Origin: Granulosicoccaceae bacterium
GTDB taxonomy: Bacteria; Pseudomonadota; Gammaproteobacteria; DAOVJZ01
DNA length: 5,147 nt
Assembly: GCA_030632035.1 (NCBI GenBank)
Contig: DAOVJZ010000134.1
Location: forward strand, 1 to 5,147
Direction of reading: 5' to 3'
Shown here piece by piece: positions 1-5,147 of the stretch (position 1 is the first letter of the stretch; each line of letters opens with the position of its first letter). The translations under genes and the position numbers were made by a program. A model generated the notes under the pieces. The model saw only the letters and a list, made by a program, of their open reading frames with translations. It searched no databases and was not told the origin of the DNA.

Positions 1-657
1 GTTATTGCCCGTCTTGGTGCTGGCTGGGAAGGAGAGGTCTACCATATACGTGAAACCAGAACCGGGATCGAACGTGCTGCCAAATTCTTTTTCCCGCACA
101 GGAATTTACGTGATCGCACATCAATCACCTACGCAAAAAAATTACACAAGTTGCATCATTGTCCAATCCTGATTCAATACCATACACAGGAAACGGTTAT
201 TTATCATAGAGAGACAGTTACCTTTCTGGTTTCTGATTTTGTCGAAGGTGAAATTTTACCTGACTATATAAAAAGACAACCCGGAAAACGGCTGCACTAT
301 TTTCAGGGGTTGCACTTGTTGCATTCATTGGCAACAGGTATCGAATGTATTCATAATCTGAAAGATTATCATGGCGATTTACATGGCGACAATATTATTG
401 TAAGTGACTATGGAATTGGTTATGACATAAAACTATTAGACATGTTTCACTGGGGTGCATGTAAAAAAGAAAATATTTATGGTGATGTCGTCAATCTTGT
501 TCATCTTTTCTATGATGCTATTGGTGGTAAAAAACATTATTCAAAACAACCGCAACAGGTGAAGTCAATTTGTTGCGGATTAAAAACCTCGTTAATACTG
601 GATAAGTTTCGATCGGCAGGCCAGTTGCGCGAGTTTCTTGAAACCCTGGAGTGGTAA
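1..657 (+). CDS. Eukaryotic-like protein kinase, 5' end outside the window
   Basis: The frame is open from base 1, so the start lies upstream; 218 residues are visible, ending at TAA 655-657. In window numbering it shows a glycine-rich loop (GAGWEGEVY, residues 6-14), an ATP-binding lysine (K28 in RAAKF), a catalytic loop HGDLHGDN (124-131, with D126 and N131), and a DFG-equivalent LLDMF (D147). GD at 161-162 fits the alpha-F aspartate. Because the glycine loop is at the very start, probably only a short N-terminus is missing unless another domain precedes it. Odd points: only about 15 residues separate the DFG-like Asp from the alpha-F Asp, with no APE motif, and no Glu sits where the alpha-C helix should carry one. 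No membrane segment is seen in this part. The HGDLH loop also occurs in small-molecule and atypical kinases, so the substrate is unknown. The PP2C gene just downstream suggests protein phosphorylation. Confidence 0.85.
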   Translation, partial: VIARLGAGWEGEVYHIRETRTGIERAAKFFFPHRNLRDRTSITYAKKLHKLHHCPILIQYHTQETVIYHRETVTFLVSDFVEGEILPDYIKRQPGKRLHYFQGLHLLHSLATGIECIHNLKDYHGDLHGDNIIVSDYGIGYDIKLLDMFHWGACKKENIYGDVVNLVHLFYDAIGGKKHYSKQPQQVKSICCGLKTSLILDKFRSAGQLREFLETLEW

Positions 658-673
658 AATAGCAGAGACGTTT

Positions 674-1495
674 ATGGATATTAAATATCTGCAAGAAGCA
701 AAGTTTTATAGAGAAGCTACTATGTCAGAAGCTGATCTGTTTTCCATAGCCTCTGGTCAGGTATCTGTTTTCTCTGCACCCAATCCATTTAAGGAAAAAC
801 CAAATGAAGATTGTGCGGCATTAATTCCCGTAGATGAAAAGTCCTGTGTGCTGGTGGTGGCTGATGGTGTTGGTGGTATGCCAGCCGGTAGGGCAGCATC
901 CAGTCTGGCGGTTGATGCAGTACGGACTGCGGTAAAGAAAGCAGTGACTGAAAACCTGGATCTTCGAGAAGTCATTCTAAATGGTATTGAGAAAGCCAAC
1001 CTTGATGTAATGGCACAAAGTGGTGGCTCTGCTACAACACTGGCTGTTGTTGAGATACAGGATAATGTTATGCGCCCTTATCATGTGGGTGATTCAGATA
1101 TTCTGGTAGTAGGTCAGCGAGGCAAGATTAAATTACAAACGGTGCCTCATTCGCCAGTTGGTTATGCTGTTGAGGCTGGCATCATAGATGAGCAGGAGGC
1201 GATTCATCATAAGGAACGGCATATAGTTTCCAATGTGCTTGGTTTTAAAGATATGCGTATTGAAGTTGGTTCACCTGTTACCTTGTCACAGCATGACACG
1301 GTATTTATTGGCACGGATGGTATTGCTGACAATCTGTTGATGGATGAAATTATTGAATGTATTCGTAAAGGAAATTTACCGGAAGACGCAGAGAATTTAC
1401 TACAAAATGTACAAAACAGGATGAATGGGCAGGAAGAGGGACATCCTTGCAAGGCAGATGATCATACTTTTATTCTATATCGTGTTAACAAATAG
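674..1495 (+). CDS. PP2C-family Ser/Thr protein phosphatase
   Basis: A 273-residue metal-dependent phosphatase, expected to be cytoplasmic, that hydrolyses phosphoserine/phosphothreonine. Numbered from ATG 674, the PP2C motifs run in order: NED (D46), ADGVGG (D64), SATTL (119-123), GDSD (139-142), GTDGIAD (D215 and D219), and DDHT (D262/D263). All expected Mn/Mg-binding aspartates are present, so it should be active. The length fits a single PP2C domain with no extra sensor domain or membrane anchor. The start is uncertain: TTG 638 would overlap the kinase gene by 20 bp, while ATG 722 sits 8 nt after a weak GAG and begins just before the conserved domain. I chose ATG 674 because it is an ATG 16 nt after the kinase stop with a GAG 6 nt ahead. 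The gene is very probably co-transcribed with the kinase and may reverse its phosphorylations or act on the kinase itself; the partnership is inferred from position. Confidence 0.93.
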   Translation: MDIKYLQEAKFYREATMSEADLFSIASGQVSVFSAPNPFKEKPNEDCAALIPVDEKSCVLVVADGVGGMPAGRAASSLAVDAVRTAVKKAVTENLDLREVILNGIEKANLDVMAQSGGSATTLAVVEIQDNVMRPYHVGDSDILVVGQRGKIKLQTVPHSPVGYAVEAGIIDEQEAIHHKERHIVSNVLGFKDMRIEVGSPVTLSQHDTVFIGTDGIADNLLMDEIIECIRKGNLPEDAENLLQNVQNRMNGQEEGHPCKADDHTFILYRVNK

Positions 1496-1496
1496 C

Positions 1497-2507
1497 CTAT
1501 TTTAAAGTATCAATGATTCGATGGTAGCTTTCGAACCGGCGTGAGCTAATTTTTCCTTCATCAATGGCTTCCTGAATAGCACAACCCGGTTCATGGATGT
1601 GTGTGCAATTGCTGAACTTGCATGCGCCGATAAATTCACGAAACTCAATAAAACCATAAGTTGCTTCATCGCGATTTAGATTCCATAAACCAAATTCACG
1701 CACGCCGGGTGAATCAATAAGCTCGCCACCACAGGCAAGATGATAAAGGCGGGCGGCACTTGTTGTGTGTTTCCCTTTGCCTGTAGCCTCGGATACCTTA
1801 CCTGTTTTTGCTTCTGCTTCCGGCAATATGCGATTAACAAGTGAGGATTTACCAACGCCAGAACGTCCGACCAGAATACTGGTTTTTTTCTCTAATGTTT
1901 TTTGCAGTGCATCAAGGCCATGTTCCTGTTTGGTGCTGGCATAGATCACACGGTAACCAATACGTTCATAATCTATTAATCGTTCTTTATAGTCAGCAAG
2001 GGTTTTGTCATCCAGTAGATCAACCTTGTTCAGAAGAATAACAGGAGCAATATGAATATTTTCTGCAGCCAGAAGATAGCGATCAATAAGCCCCTCATTA
2101 AGACCCGGTTTGGATGCTGATACAATAATTATTTGATCAATATTTGCTGCAACCGGTTTTTTGTTGCCAGCATAATCAGGACGGGCGAGTAGTGATGTTC
2201 TTTCCATTACGGCAATGACAACGCCGCGCTGATCATGTGCCTGTTGCCAGACAACCTTGTCACCGCTGACCAGTGATTCCAGATTTTGGCGATAGGCACA
2301 GCGATGAATAACACCACTTTCATCTTCCACATCAACACTGGCACCATAGTTGGTGATCAAGCGTCCTTCCTGTTCAGGCCCCAGTTCTGATTCGGTTATT
2401 TCCTGCTCGAGTGATGATGCCTTTTTGCGAACACGGTTGATACGATCCGCCTGGATCTTCAGGCTAATGCGCGACTGGTTTTTGCTTAGTTTCTTTTTTT
2501 TAGCCAT
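1497..2507 (-). CDS. rsgA: Ribosome small-subunit-dependent GTPase RsgA
   Basis: A 336-residue GTPase that acts late in 30S subunit maturation; its GTP hydrolysis is stimulated by the 30S subunit. Domains from the N-terminus: a Lys/Arg-rich tail (MAKKKKLSKNQSR), an OB-fold (about 45-105), the circularly permuted GTPase with G4 NKVD (160-163) ahead of G1 GRSGVGKS (214-221), a G2 region with GKHTT (245-249), G3 DSPG (265-268), then a zinc module with C296, C301, H303 and C309. The order G4-G1-G2-G3 is diagnostic. Length and wording match the E. coli-type protein (about 350 residues) apart from a shorter C-terminal tail. Start at ATG 2507 is chosen because the basic MAKKKKLSK opening is typical; an in-frame TTG at 2528 would add seven unlikely residues. 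No Shine-Dalgarno is visible ahead of it. The gene faces the phosphatase gene tail-to-tail and is separated from the phhB operon by 187 bp, so it probably has its own promoter. Confidence 0.97.
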   Translation of the reverse strand: MAKKKKLSKNQSRISLKIQADRINRVRKKASSLEQEITESELGPEQEGRLITNYGASVDVEDESGVIHRCAYRQNLESLVSGDKVVWQQAHDQRGVVIAVMERTSLLARPDYAGNKKPVAANIDQIIIVSASKPGLNEGLIDRYLLAAENIHIAPVILLNKVDLLDDKTLADYKERLIDYERIGYRVIYASTKQEHGLDALQKTLEKKTSILVGRSGVGKSSLVNRILPEAEAKTGKVSEATGKGKHTTSAARLYHLACGGELIDSPGVREFGLWNLNRDEATYGFIEFREFIGACKFSNCTHIHEPGCAIQEAIDEGKISSRRFESYHRIIDTLK

Positions 2508-2516
2508 ATACAGTCT

Positions 2517-2525
2517 GTTATAACA
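2517..2525 (-). promoter_or_regulatory. Candidate extended -10 promoter of rsgA
   Basis: On the minus strand this reads TGTTATAAC, matching the extended -10 pattern TGnTATAAT at all but the last base. It ends 9 nt before the rsgA ATG, so transcription would begin only a few bases upstream of, or at, the start codon. The region 17 bp further upstream (CCCGTT) is a poor -35, which an extended -10 can tolerate. No Shine-Dalgarno is present between this element and the ATG, in agreement with a leaderless or nearly leaderless mRNA. It is a motif match only. Confidence 0.4.
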
Positions 2526-2593
2526 CAAAAAATGATAAAAACGGGTTGGCTAACAGATAGGATTTCAATATTTATATCTAGATAATCGAGAGC

Positions 2594-2683
2594 CTGTCTT
2601 GTGTACTAAAGAAAAAATTTGTTGCGATGAAAACCAAAATTACTTTCCTGTGCAGAAAAAGGGAAGCAAGCCAAACAAGACAG
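2594..2683. repeat. Spaced inverted repeat, 9-bp arms
   Basis: The arms CTGTCTTGT (2594-2602) and ACAAGACAG (2675-2683) are perfect reverse complements separated by 72 bp. They flank most of the phhB-rsgA gap, just beyond the phhB stop. The spacer contains a smaller, wobble-containing hairpin on the plus strand (2643-2649 with 2660-2666). There is no T-tract of the kind expected for an intrinsic terminator. The role is unknown and it may be coincidental. Confidence 0.4.
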
Positions 2684-2694
2684 TAGTATTTTAA

Positions 2695-3036
2695 TTACTG
2701 TTCTTCCATCTGTGCATCTATTATTGCCGCACAAATAAAATCGTTTGTAGATAATCCCCCGATAGCATGCGTATTGTAACGTATCAGGCACTTGCTATAA
2801 CTTACCTCCATATCAGGATGATGATCTTCTTCATGCGCAATAGAGGCAACTGAATTTACGAAATCTATGGTTTGGTGGTAATCCTTGAATTTAAACAGCC
2901 GGAGGATTTCCTTGTTGTCATCACGTAACTGCCAGTCAGTATGCACTTCTTTCATCAATTCGTTGATTGTGTCTTTATCAAGCGGAGCAACTCCACCTTC
3001 GCAGGGAACGCAATGCTTTTTATTTAGATCGCTCAT
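2695..3036 (-). CDS. phhB: Pterin-4a-carbinolamine dehydratase (4a-hydroxytetrahydrobiopterin dehydratase)
   Basis: A 113-residue cytosolic enzyme that dehydrates 4a-hydroxytetrahydropterin, recycling the cofactor of aromatic amino acid hydroxylases (EC 4.2.1.96). The family signature is visible: HEEDHHPDMEVSYS, with catalytic-type His pair H72-H73 followed by P74, then H90 and D99 in NTHAIGG...STNDF. Full length for the family. The N-terminal CVPCEGG (C9, C12) is a CxxC segment often seen in proteobacterial members. Start ATG 3036 has a good Shine-Dalgarno (AGGCGG, 3045-3050, 8 nt spacing). It is the last gene of a three-gene operon, 12 nt after the cytochrome gene. No phenylalanine hydroxylase gene (phhA) is in the window, so it may serve another pterin-dependent enzyme or cofactor clearance; that part is inference. 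Confidence 0.95.
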   Translation of the reverse strand: MSDLNKKHCVPCEGGVAPLDKDTINELMKEVHTDWQLRDDNKEILRLFKFKDYHQTIDFVNSVASIAHEEDHHPDMEVSYSKCLIRYNTHAIGGLSTNDFICAAIIDAQMEEQ

Positions 3037-3044
3037 TATGATTT

Positions 3045-3050
3045 CCGCCT
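3045..3050 (-). promoter_or_regulatory. Shine-Dalgarno of phhB, overlapping the cytochrome stop codon
   Basis: On the minus strand AGGCGG lies 8 nt before the phhB ATG. Its first two bases are the last two of the cytochrome c stop TAG (3049-3051), so ribosomes finishing the cytochrome gene stop on the phhB ribosome binding site. This suggests translational coupling. Confidence 0.75.
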
Positions 3051-3348
3051 ACTTGAATTTATAGAAGTTGCTATTCAGGTATTCAGTAACCCCATCGACT
3101 TCTTCATCAAACCATTGCAGACCAAGATTGGCCTTACACATAGCCACCTGACCTTTCAGCTTTTTCAATGAATCTACTTTTCTATCCATGCGCCCATAAA
3201 AGCTTTTACTGTCACCATGCATGGACTTATGACAAGAGGTGCAATTGTTATCATGCAGGGACTTAGCTTGCTCGGCTGATATTTTATCTTCAGCCATGGC
3301 ATTTAATGATATTAAGCCAATCAAAATCACAATTAATTGTCTGAACAT
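3049..3348 (-). CDS. Small periplasmic monohaem c-type cytochrome
   Basis: A 99-residue precursor. The N-terminus MFRQLIVILIGLISLNAMA is a Sec signal peptide with a probable cleavage after AMA (19), leaving about 80 residues in the periplasm. The haem-binding motif CTSCH is at 36-40, with H40 the proximal iron ligand. The distal ligand is probably M70 in QVAMC; M43 and M54 are alternatives. A third cysteine, C71, follows M70. The conclusion that it carries electrons rests on the family; the donor and acceptor are unknown. Start ATG 3348 is chosen because it has a perfect AAGGAGG 8 nt upstream and begins directly with the signal peptide; an in-frame extension to 3420 would put 24 residues ahead of it and overlap the protease gene. 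It lies between the M48 protease (13 nt gap) and phhB (12 nt gap) in one operon. Confidence 0.92.
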   Translation of the reverse strand: MFRQLIVILIGLISLNAMAEDKISAEQAKSLHDNNCTSCHKSMHGDSKSFYGRMDRKVDSLKKLKGQVAMCKANLGLQWFDEEVDGVTEYLNSNFYKFK

Positions 3349-3356
3349 GGATATTG

Positions 3357-3363
3357 CCTCCTT
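3357..3363 (-). promoter_or_regulatory. Perfect Shine-Dalgarno of the cytochrome c gene, overlapping the protease stop codon
   Basis: On the minus strand AAGGAGG lies 8 nt before ATG 3348 and settles the cytochrome start. Its first two A residues are the last two bases of the protease stop TAA (3362-3364). This is the strongest ribosome binding site in the window and suggests coupling to, and perhaps higher expression than, the protease gene. Confidence 0.88.
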
Positions 3364-4606
3364 AAGCCATTTTAGTTGCCAGATGGGCAACACGGACTGA
3401 TGCAGGTGGATGTGAATCATGAAATGCAGAATATAAAGGATCCGGTGTCAGGGTATTGGCATTTTCTTCATACAATTTGACCAGAGCGGTTATTAAATCT
3501 CTCGCATTGGTTTGCATGGCAGCAAAATCATCGGCTTCAAACTCATGTTTACGTGAGAAGAAAGACATGATCGGGTGCATGAAGAATGTAAATACGGGCG
3601 ACACGAACATGAACAACATCAATGCGATGTAAGTAGAAGATTCTTGCACCCCGAGCCCGTGATAAAACCAGTCTTGTTGCATTAACCAGCCTAGCAAGGC
3701 CAGTCCAATCAAGCTGGTAATAAAAGTGACACCAATACGCTTTTGAACATGTTTGCGTTTAAAGTGTCCCAGCTCATGTGCAAGCACGGCTTCAATCTCA
3801 TCCGGGTTTAATGATTTTATTAAAGTATCAAAAAACACAATGCGCTTATTGGCACCCAGACCAGTGAAGTAGGCATTGCCATGGGCTGAACGGCGAGAAC
3901 CATCCATCACGAAGATACCTTTACTTTTAAAACCACAACGTTCCAGAAGATTCTGGATACGTGTAGCCAGGTCTTCATCATCCAGAGGATTGAATTTATT
4001 AAATAGCGGTGCAATAAAGGCAGGGAAGGCCCACATCATAAACAGTGTAAAACCCATCCAGACTGCCCATGCATAAAACCACCAGAGTGAACCGGCGTTT
4101 TCCATAAGCCACAGGAACACCCAGATCAATGGTGTACCAATGGCGAGAGTTATTAATGTGTTTTTTATAGTGTCGATAGCAAATAGTCTGGGTGTAGTGC
4201 GATTAAAGCCAAACCGTTCTTCAACAACAAAGGTATGATAAATCGACATCGGGATTTCCAGTAATCCCATGATTAACATCGCACTCAGGATAACGCCAAT
4301 ACCAGTGACAATGGGGGAGTATTCAACACTGCGCCATAATTGATCCAGCAAATCAAGACCGCCACCCAATGTCCAAATTAGCAAAAACGCAGTGGAAATG
4401 CCTAGTTCAAAAATGCCAATACGGGTATTGGTCGTTGTGTATTCTGCCGCCTTCTGGTGAGCATCAAGACTGATTTTGTCGCTGAATGCATCAGGTACTT
4501 TGTCCTTATTTGAGGCAATATAGGCAAGATGACGCTGTGATAACCAGAACTGGATTAAGACTGAAACTGTCAAAAATGACAGAAAAACTAGAGTGAATGT
4601 TTCCAT
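3362..4606 (-). CDS. Ste24-like M48-family membrane zinc metalloprotease
   Basis: A 414-residue integral inner-membrane endopeptidase. It has the CAAX prenyl protease 1-type N-terminal region with hydrophobic segments near 4-22, 63-82, 98-118, 149-168 and 174-202. The zinc motif HELGH is at 277-281 (H277, E278, H281), followed by two more hydrophobic segments (293-309, 326-347). The third zinc ligand is E355 in HEFEAD, and a C-terminal HPPASVR segment is typical of the family. The length fits Ste24-type rather than the shorter HtpX-type proteins. Bacteria generally lack CAAX prenylation, so a role in membrane protein quality control or processing is more likely; the substrate is unknown. Start ATG 4606 is preceded by GAGGAG with a rather long 12-nt spacing; the in-frame GTG at 4630 has no Shine-Dalgarno and is upstream of that GAGGAG. 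It is the first gene of the operon with the cytochrome and phhB. Confidence 0.95.
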   Translation of the reverse strand: METFTLVFLSFLTVSVLIQFWLSQRHLAYIASNKDKVPDAFSDKISLDAHQKAAEYTTTNTRIGIFELGISTAFLLIWTLGGGLDLLDQLWRSVEYSPIVTGIGVILSAMLIMGLLEIPMSIYHTFVVEERFGFNRTTPRLFAIDTIKNTLITLAIGTPLIWVFLWLMENAGSLWWFYAWAVWMGFTLFMMWAFPAFIAPLFNKFNPLDDEDLATRIQNLLERCGFKSKGIFVMDGSRRSAHGNAYFTGLGANKRIVFFDTLIKSLNPDEIEAVLAHELGHFKRKHVQKRIGVTFITSLIGLALLGWLMQQDWFYHGLGVQESSTYIALMLFMFVSPVFTFFMHPIMSFFSRKHEFEADDFAAMQTNARDLITALVKLYEENANTLTPDPLYSAFHDSHPPASVRVAHLATKMA

Positions 4607-4639
4607 TGCGTTAAAGTACTCCTCAACCACGAGGTTGCT

Positions 4640-4668
4640 AGATTAGCTTTTGCCGTAGTGGATGACAA
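4640..4668 (-). promoter_or_regulatory. Candidate sigma70 promoter of the protease-cytochrome-phhB operon
   Basis: On the minus strand a -35 TTGTCA (4663-4668, 5 of 6 consensus bases) is followed, after exactly 17 bp, by TAATCT (4640-4645, 3 of 6 consensus bases). Transcription would start near 4633, giving a leader of roughly 27 nt that contains the GAGGAG at 4619-4624. Motif evidence only. Confidence 0.45.
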
Positions 4669-4691
4669 CCCCGTAAAAATGCACGTATTTA
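4662..4691 (+). promoter_or_regulatory. Weak candidate promoter of orn
   Basis: ATGACA (4662-4667, 5 of 6 bases) is followed after 18 bp by TATTTA (4686-4691), a poor -10. A start near 4698 would cut into the orn Shine-Dalgarno, which counts against it. An alternative is TTGCCG (4650-4655) with TAAAAA (4674-4679), 18 bp apart, which leaves a better leader. An orn promoter must lie in this ~100-bp gap or upstream within the divergent gene, but which element is used cannot be decided by eye. Confidence 0.22.
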
Positions 4692-4707
4692 TAAAAAAGG
4701 TAGTTAA

Positions 4708-5147
4708 ATGGGACAAGATGCGAAGAACCTGATCTGGATTGATCTGGAAATGACTGGACTGGATTCAGATAATGACAAGATTATCGAGATTGCCACCATT
4801 GTGACGGACTCCGAGCTTAATATCCTTGCCGAAGGCCCTATGATGGCGATCCATCAAAGCGATGAAAGAATGAATGGCATGGATGAATGGAATACCAATC
4901 AACATGGTAAATCTGGCCTGACCAAGCGGGTAAAGGAAAGCACAGTTAATGAAGCAGAAGCAGAACGTGCGACCATAGAATTTTTACGGGAATACGTGCC
5001 GGCAGGTAAGTCACCTATGTGTGGTAATAGTATTTGTCAGGATCGGCGTTTTCTTTATCGTAGCATGCTTGATTTGGAAGAATATTTTCATTACCGTAAT
5101 CTGGATGTCAGTTCACTCAAGGAACTCGCGGCGCGTTGGTCTCCGAA
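4708..5147 (+). CDS. orn: Oligoribonuclease Orn, 3' end outside the window
   Basis: A 3'-to-5' exoribonuclease of the DEDD family that degrades two- to five-residue RNA fragments, the last step of mRNA decay, and also clears pGpG from cyclic-di-GMP breakdown. 146 codons are visible of a protein normally about 180 residues long. ExoI IDLEMTGLD carries D12 and E14; ExoII NSICQDRRF carries D112; the conserved HYRNLDVSSLKELA follows at 128-141. The final catalytic pair, expected as HxxxD in ExoIII around residues 158-162, lies beyond the window edge. Start ATG 4708 has AAGG 7 nt upstream (4697-4700). The gene diverges from the M48 protease operon across about 100 bp. No frameshift or missing key residue is seen in the visible part. 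Confidence 0.97.
   Translation, partial: MGQDAKNLIWIDLEMTGLDSDNDKIIEIATIVTDSELNILAEGPMMAIHQSDERMNGMDEWNTNQHGKSGLTKRVKESTVNEAEAERATIEFLREYVPAGKSPMCGNSICQDRRFLYRSMLDLEEYFHYRNLDVSSLKELAARWSP

Larger units (their letters stand above)
2508..2694. other. Intergenic region between phhB and rsgA
   Basis: A 187-bp AT-rich gap between two genes read leftward. It holds a probable extended -10 element for rsgA at its left end and a 9-bp inverted repeat with a 72-bp spacer. I see no convincing small ORF, no tRNA-like fold, and no strong GC-rich hairpin with a T-tract that would terminate the phhB operon. Confidence 0.7.

Noticed and set aside
757..999. Antisense open frame of 80 codons inside the PP2C gene
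   Set aside because: It lies opposite a well-supported phosphatase coding frame, shows no recognisable family motif, and has low-complexity Ser/Thr/Ala content typical of a shadow frame.
1207..1452. Antisense open frame of 81 codons inside the PP2C gene
   Set aside because: Opposite conserved PP2C motifs, rich in Ser, Cys and Ile, with no family resemblance; a shadow frame.
1841..2041. Plus-strand open frame of 66 codons inside rsgA
   Set aside because: It is opposite the G4-G1 region of RsgA, whose sequence is fully constrained in the other frame.
2643..2666. Possible intrinsic terminator of the phhB operon
   Set aside because: The stem CTTTCCT/AGGGAAG needs a G-U pair on the plus strand, which becomes a C-A mismatch on the minus strand where it would have to work. 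Only a weak T-rich stretch follows.
2680..2701. Hairpin ACAGTA/TACTGT around the phhB stop codon
   Set aside because: A 6-bp AT-rich stem with a 10-nt loop and no adjoining T-tract; too weak to call a terminator.
2606..2791. Minus-strand open frame of 61 codons running from phhB into the intergenic gap
   Set aside because: Its first half overlaps the catalytic region of phhB in another frame, and the rest shows no recognisable features or Shine-Dalgarno.
3349..3420. Upstream extension of the cytochrome gene by 24 codons
   Set aside because: It would place non-signal residues ahead of a clear signal peptide and bypass the perfect AAGGAGG at 3357-3363, while overlapping the protease gene.
3876..4076. 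Plus-strand open frame of 66 codons inside the M48 protease gene
   Set aside because: Antisense to a conserved protease region with no recognisable product.

Overview
The window looks like a piece of a gammaproteobacterial chromosome of moderate G+C (low-to-mid 40s % by eye). The RsgA reads closely like the E. coli-type protein, and Orn and the proteobacterial-type pterin carbinolamine dehydratase agree with that. I cannot name genus or family. I see no RNA gene, transposon, CRISPR array or phage gene.

Layout from left to right. (1) Positions 1-1495, plus strand: the C-terminal part of a compact eukaryotic-like protein kinase, open from the first base of the window, followed 16 bp later by a complete PP2C-type Ser/Thr phosphatase with all its metal-binding aspartates. 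Together they look like a reversible phosphorylation module whose other members, if any, lie upstream of the window. (2) Positions 1497-2507, minus strand: rsgA, the ribosome small-subunit maturation GTPase, tail-to-tail with the phosphatase gene with one base between the two stop codons. (3) 2508-2694: a 187-bp gap with a probable rsgA promoter very close to its start codon and a spaced inverted repeat. (4) 2695-4606, minus strand: a tight three-gene operon read right to left, made of a Ste24-like M48 membrane metalloprotease, a small periplasmic c-type cytochrome, and phhB (pterin-4a-carbinolamine dehydratase). At both internal junctions the upstream stop codon lies inside the Shine-Dalgarno sequence of the next gene. 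(5) 4607-4707: a divergent promoter region. (6) 4708-end, plus strand: the first 146 codons of orn (oligoribonuclease).

Most of the window is conserved housekeeping (rsgA, orn) with a conserved-looking protease/cytochrome/dehydratase operon whose joint purpose is not evident from sequence. The least explained part is the kinase-phosphatase pair at the left edge. The kinase keeps the glycine loop, the ATP lysine, the catalytic Asp/Asn and the metal Asp, but it has a very short activation segment and no clear alpha-C glutamate. I found nothing that can be claimed as a new system from this window alone; the kinase/PP2C pair and its unseen upstream neighbours are the best lead.
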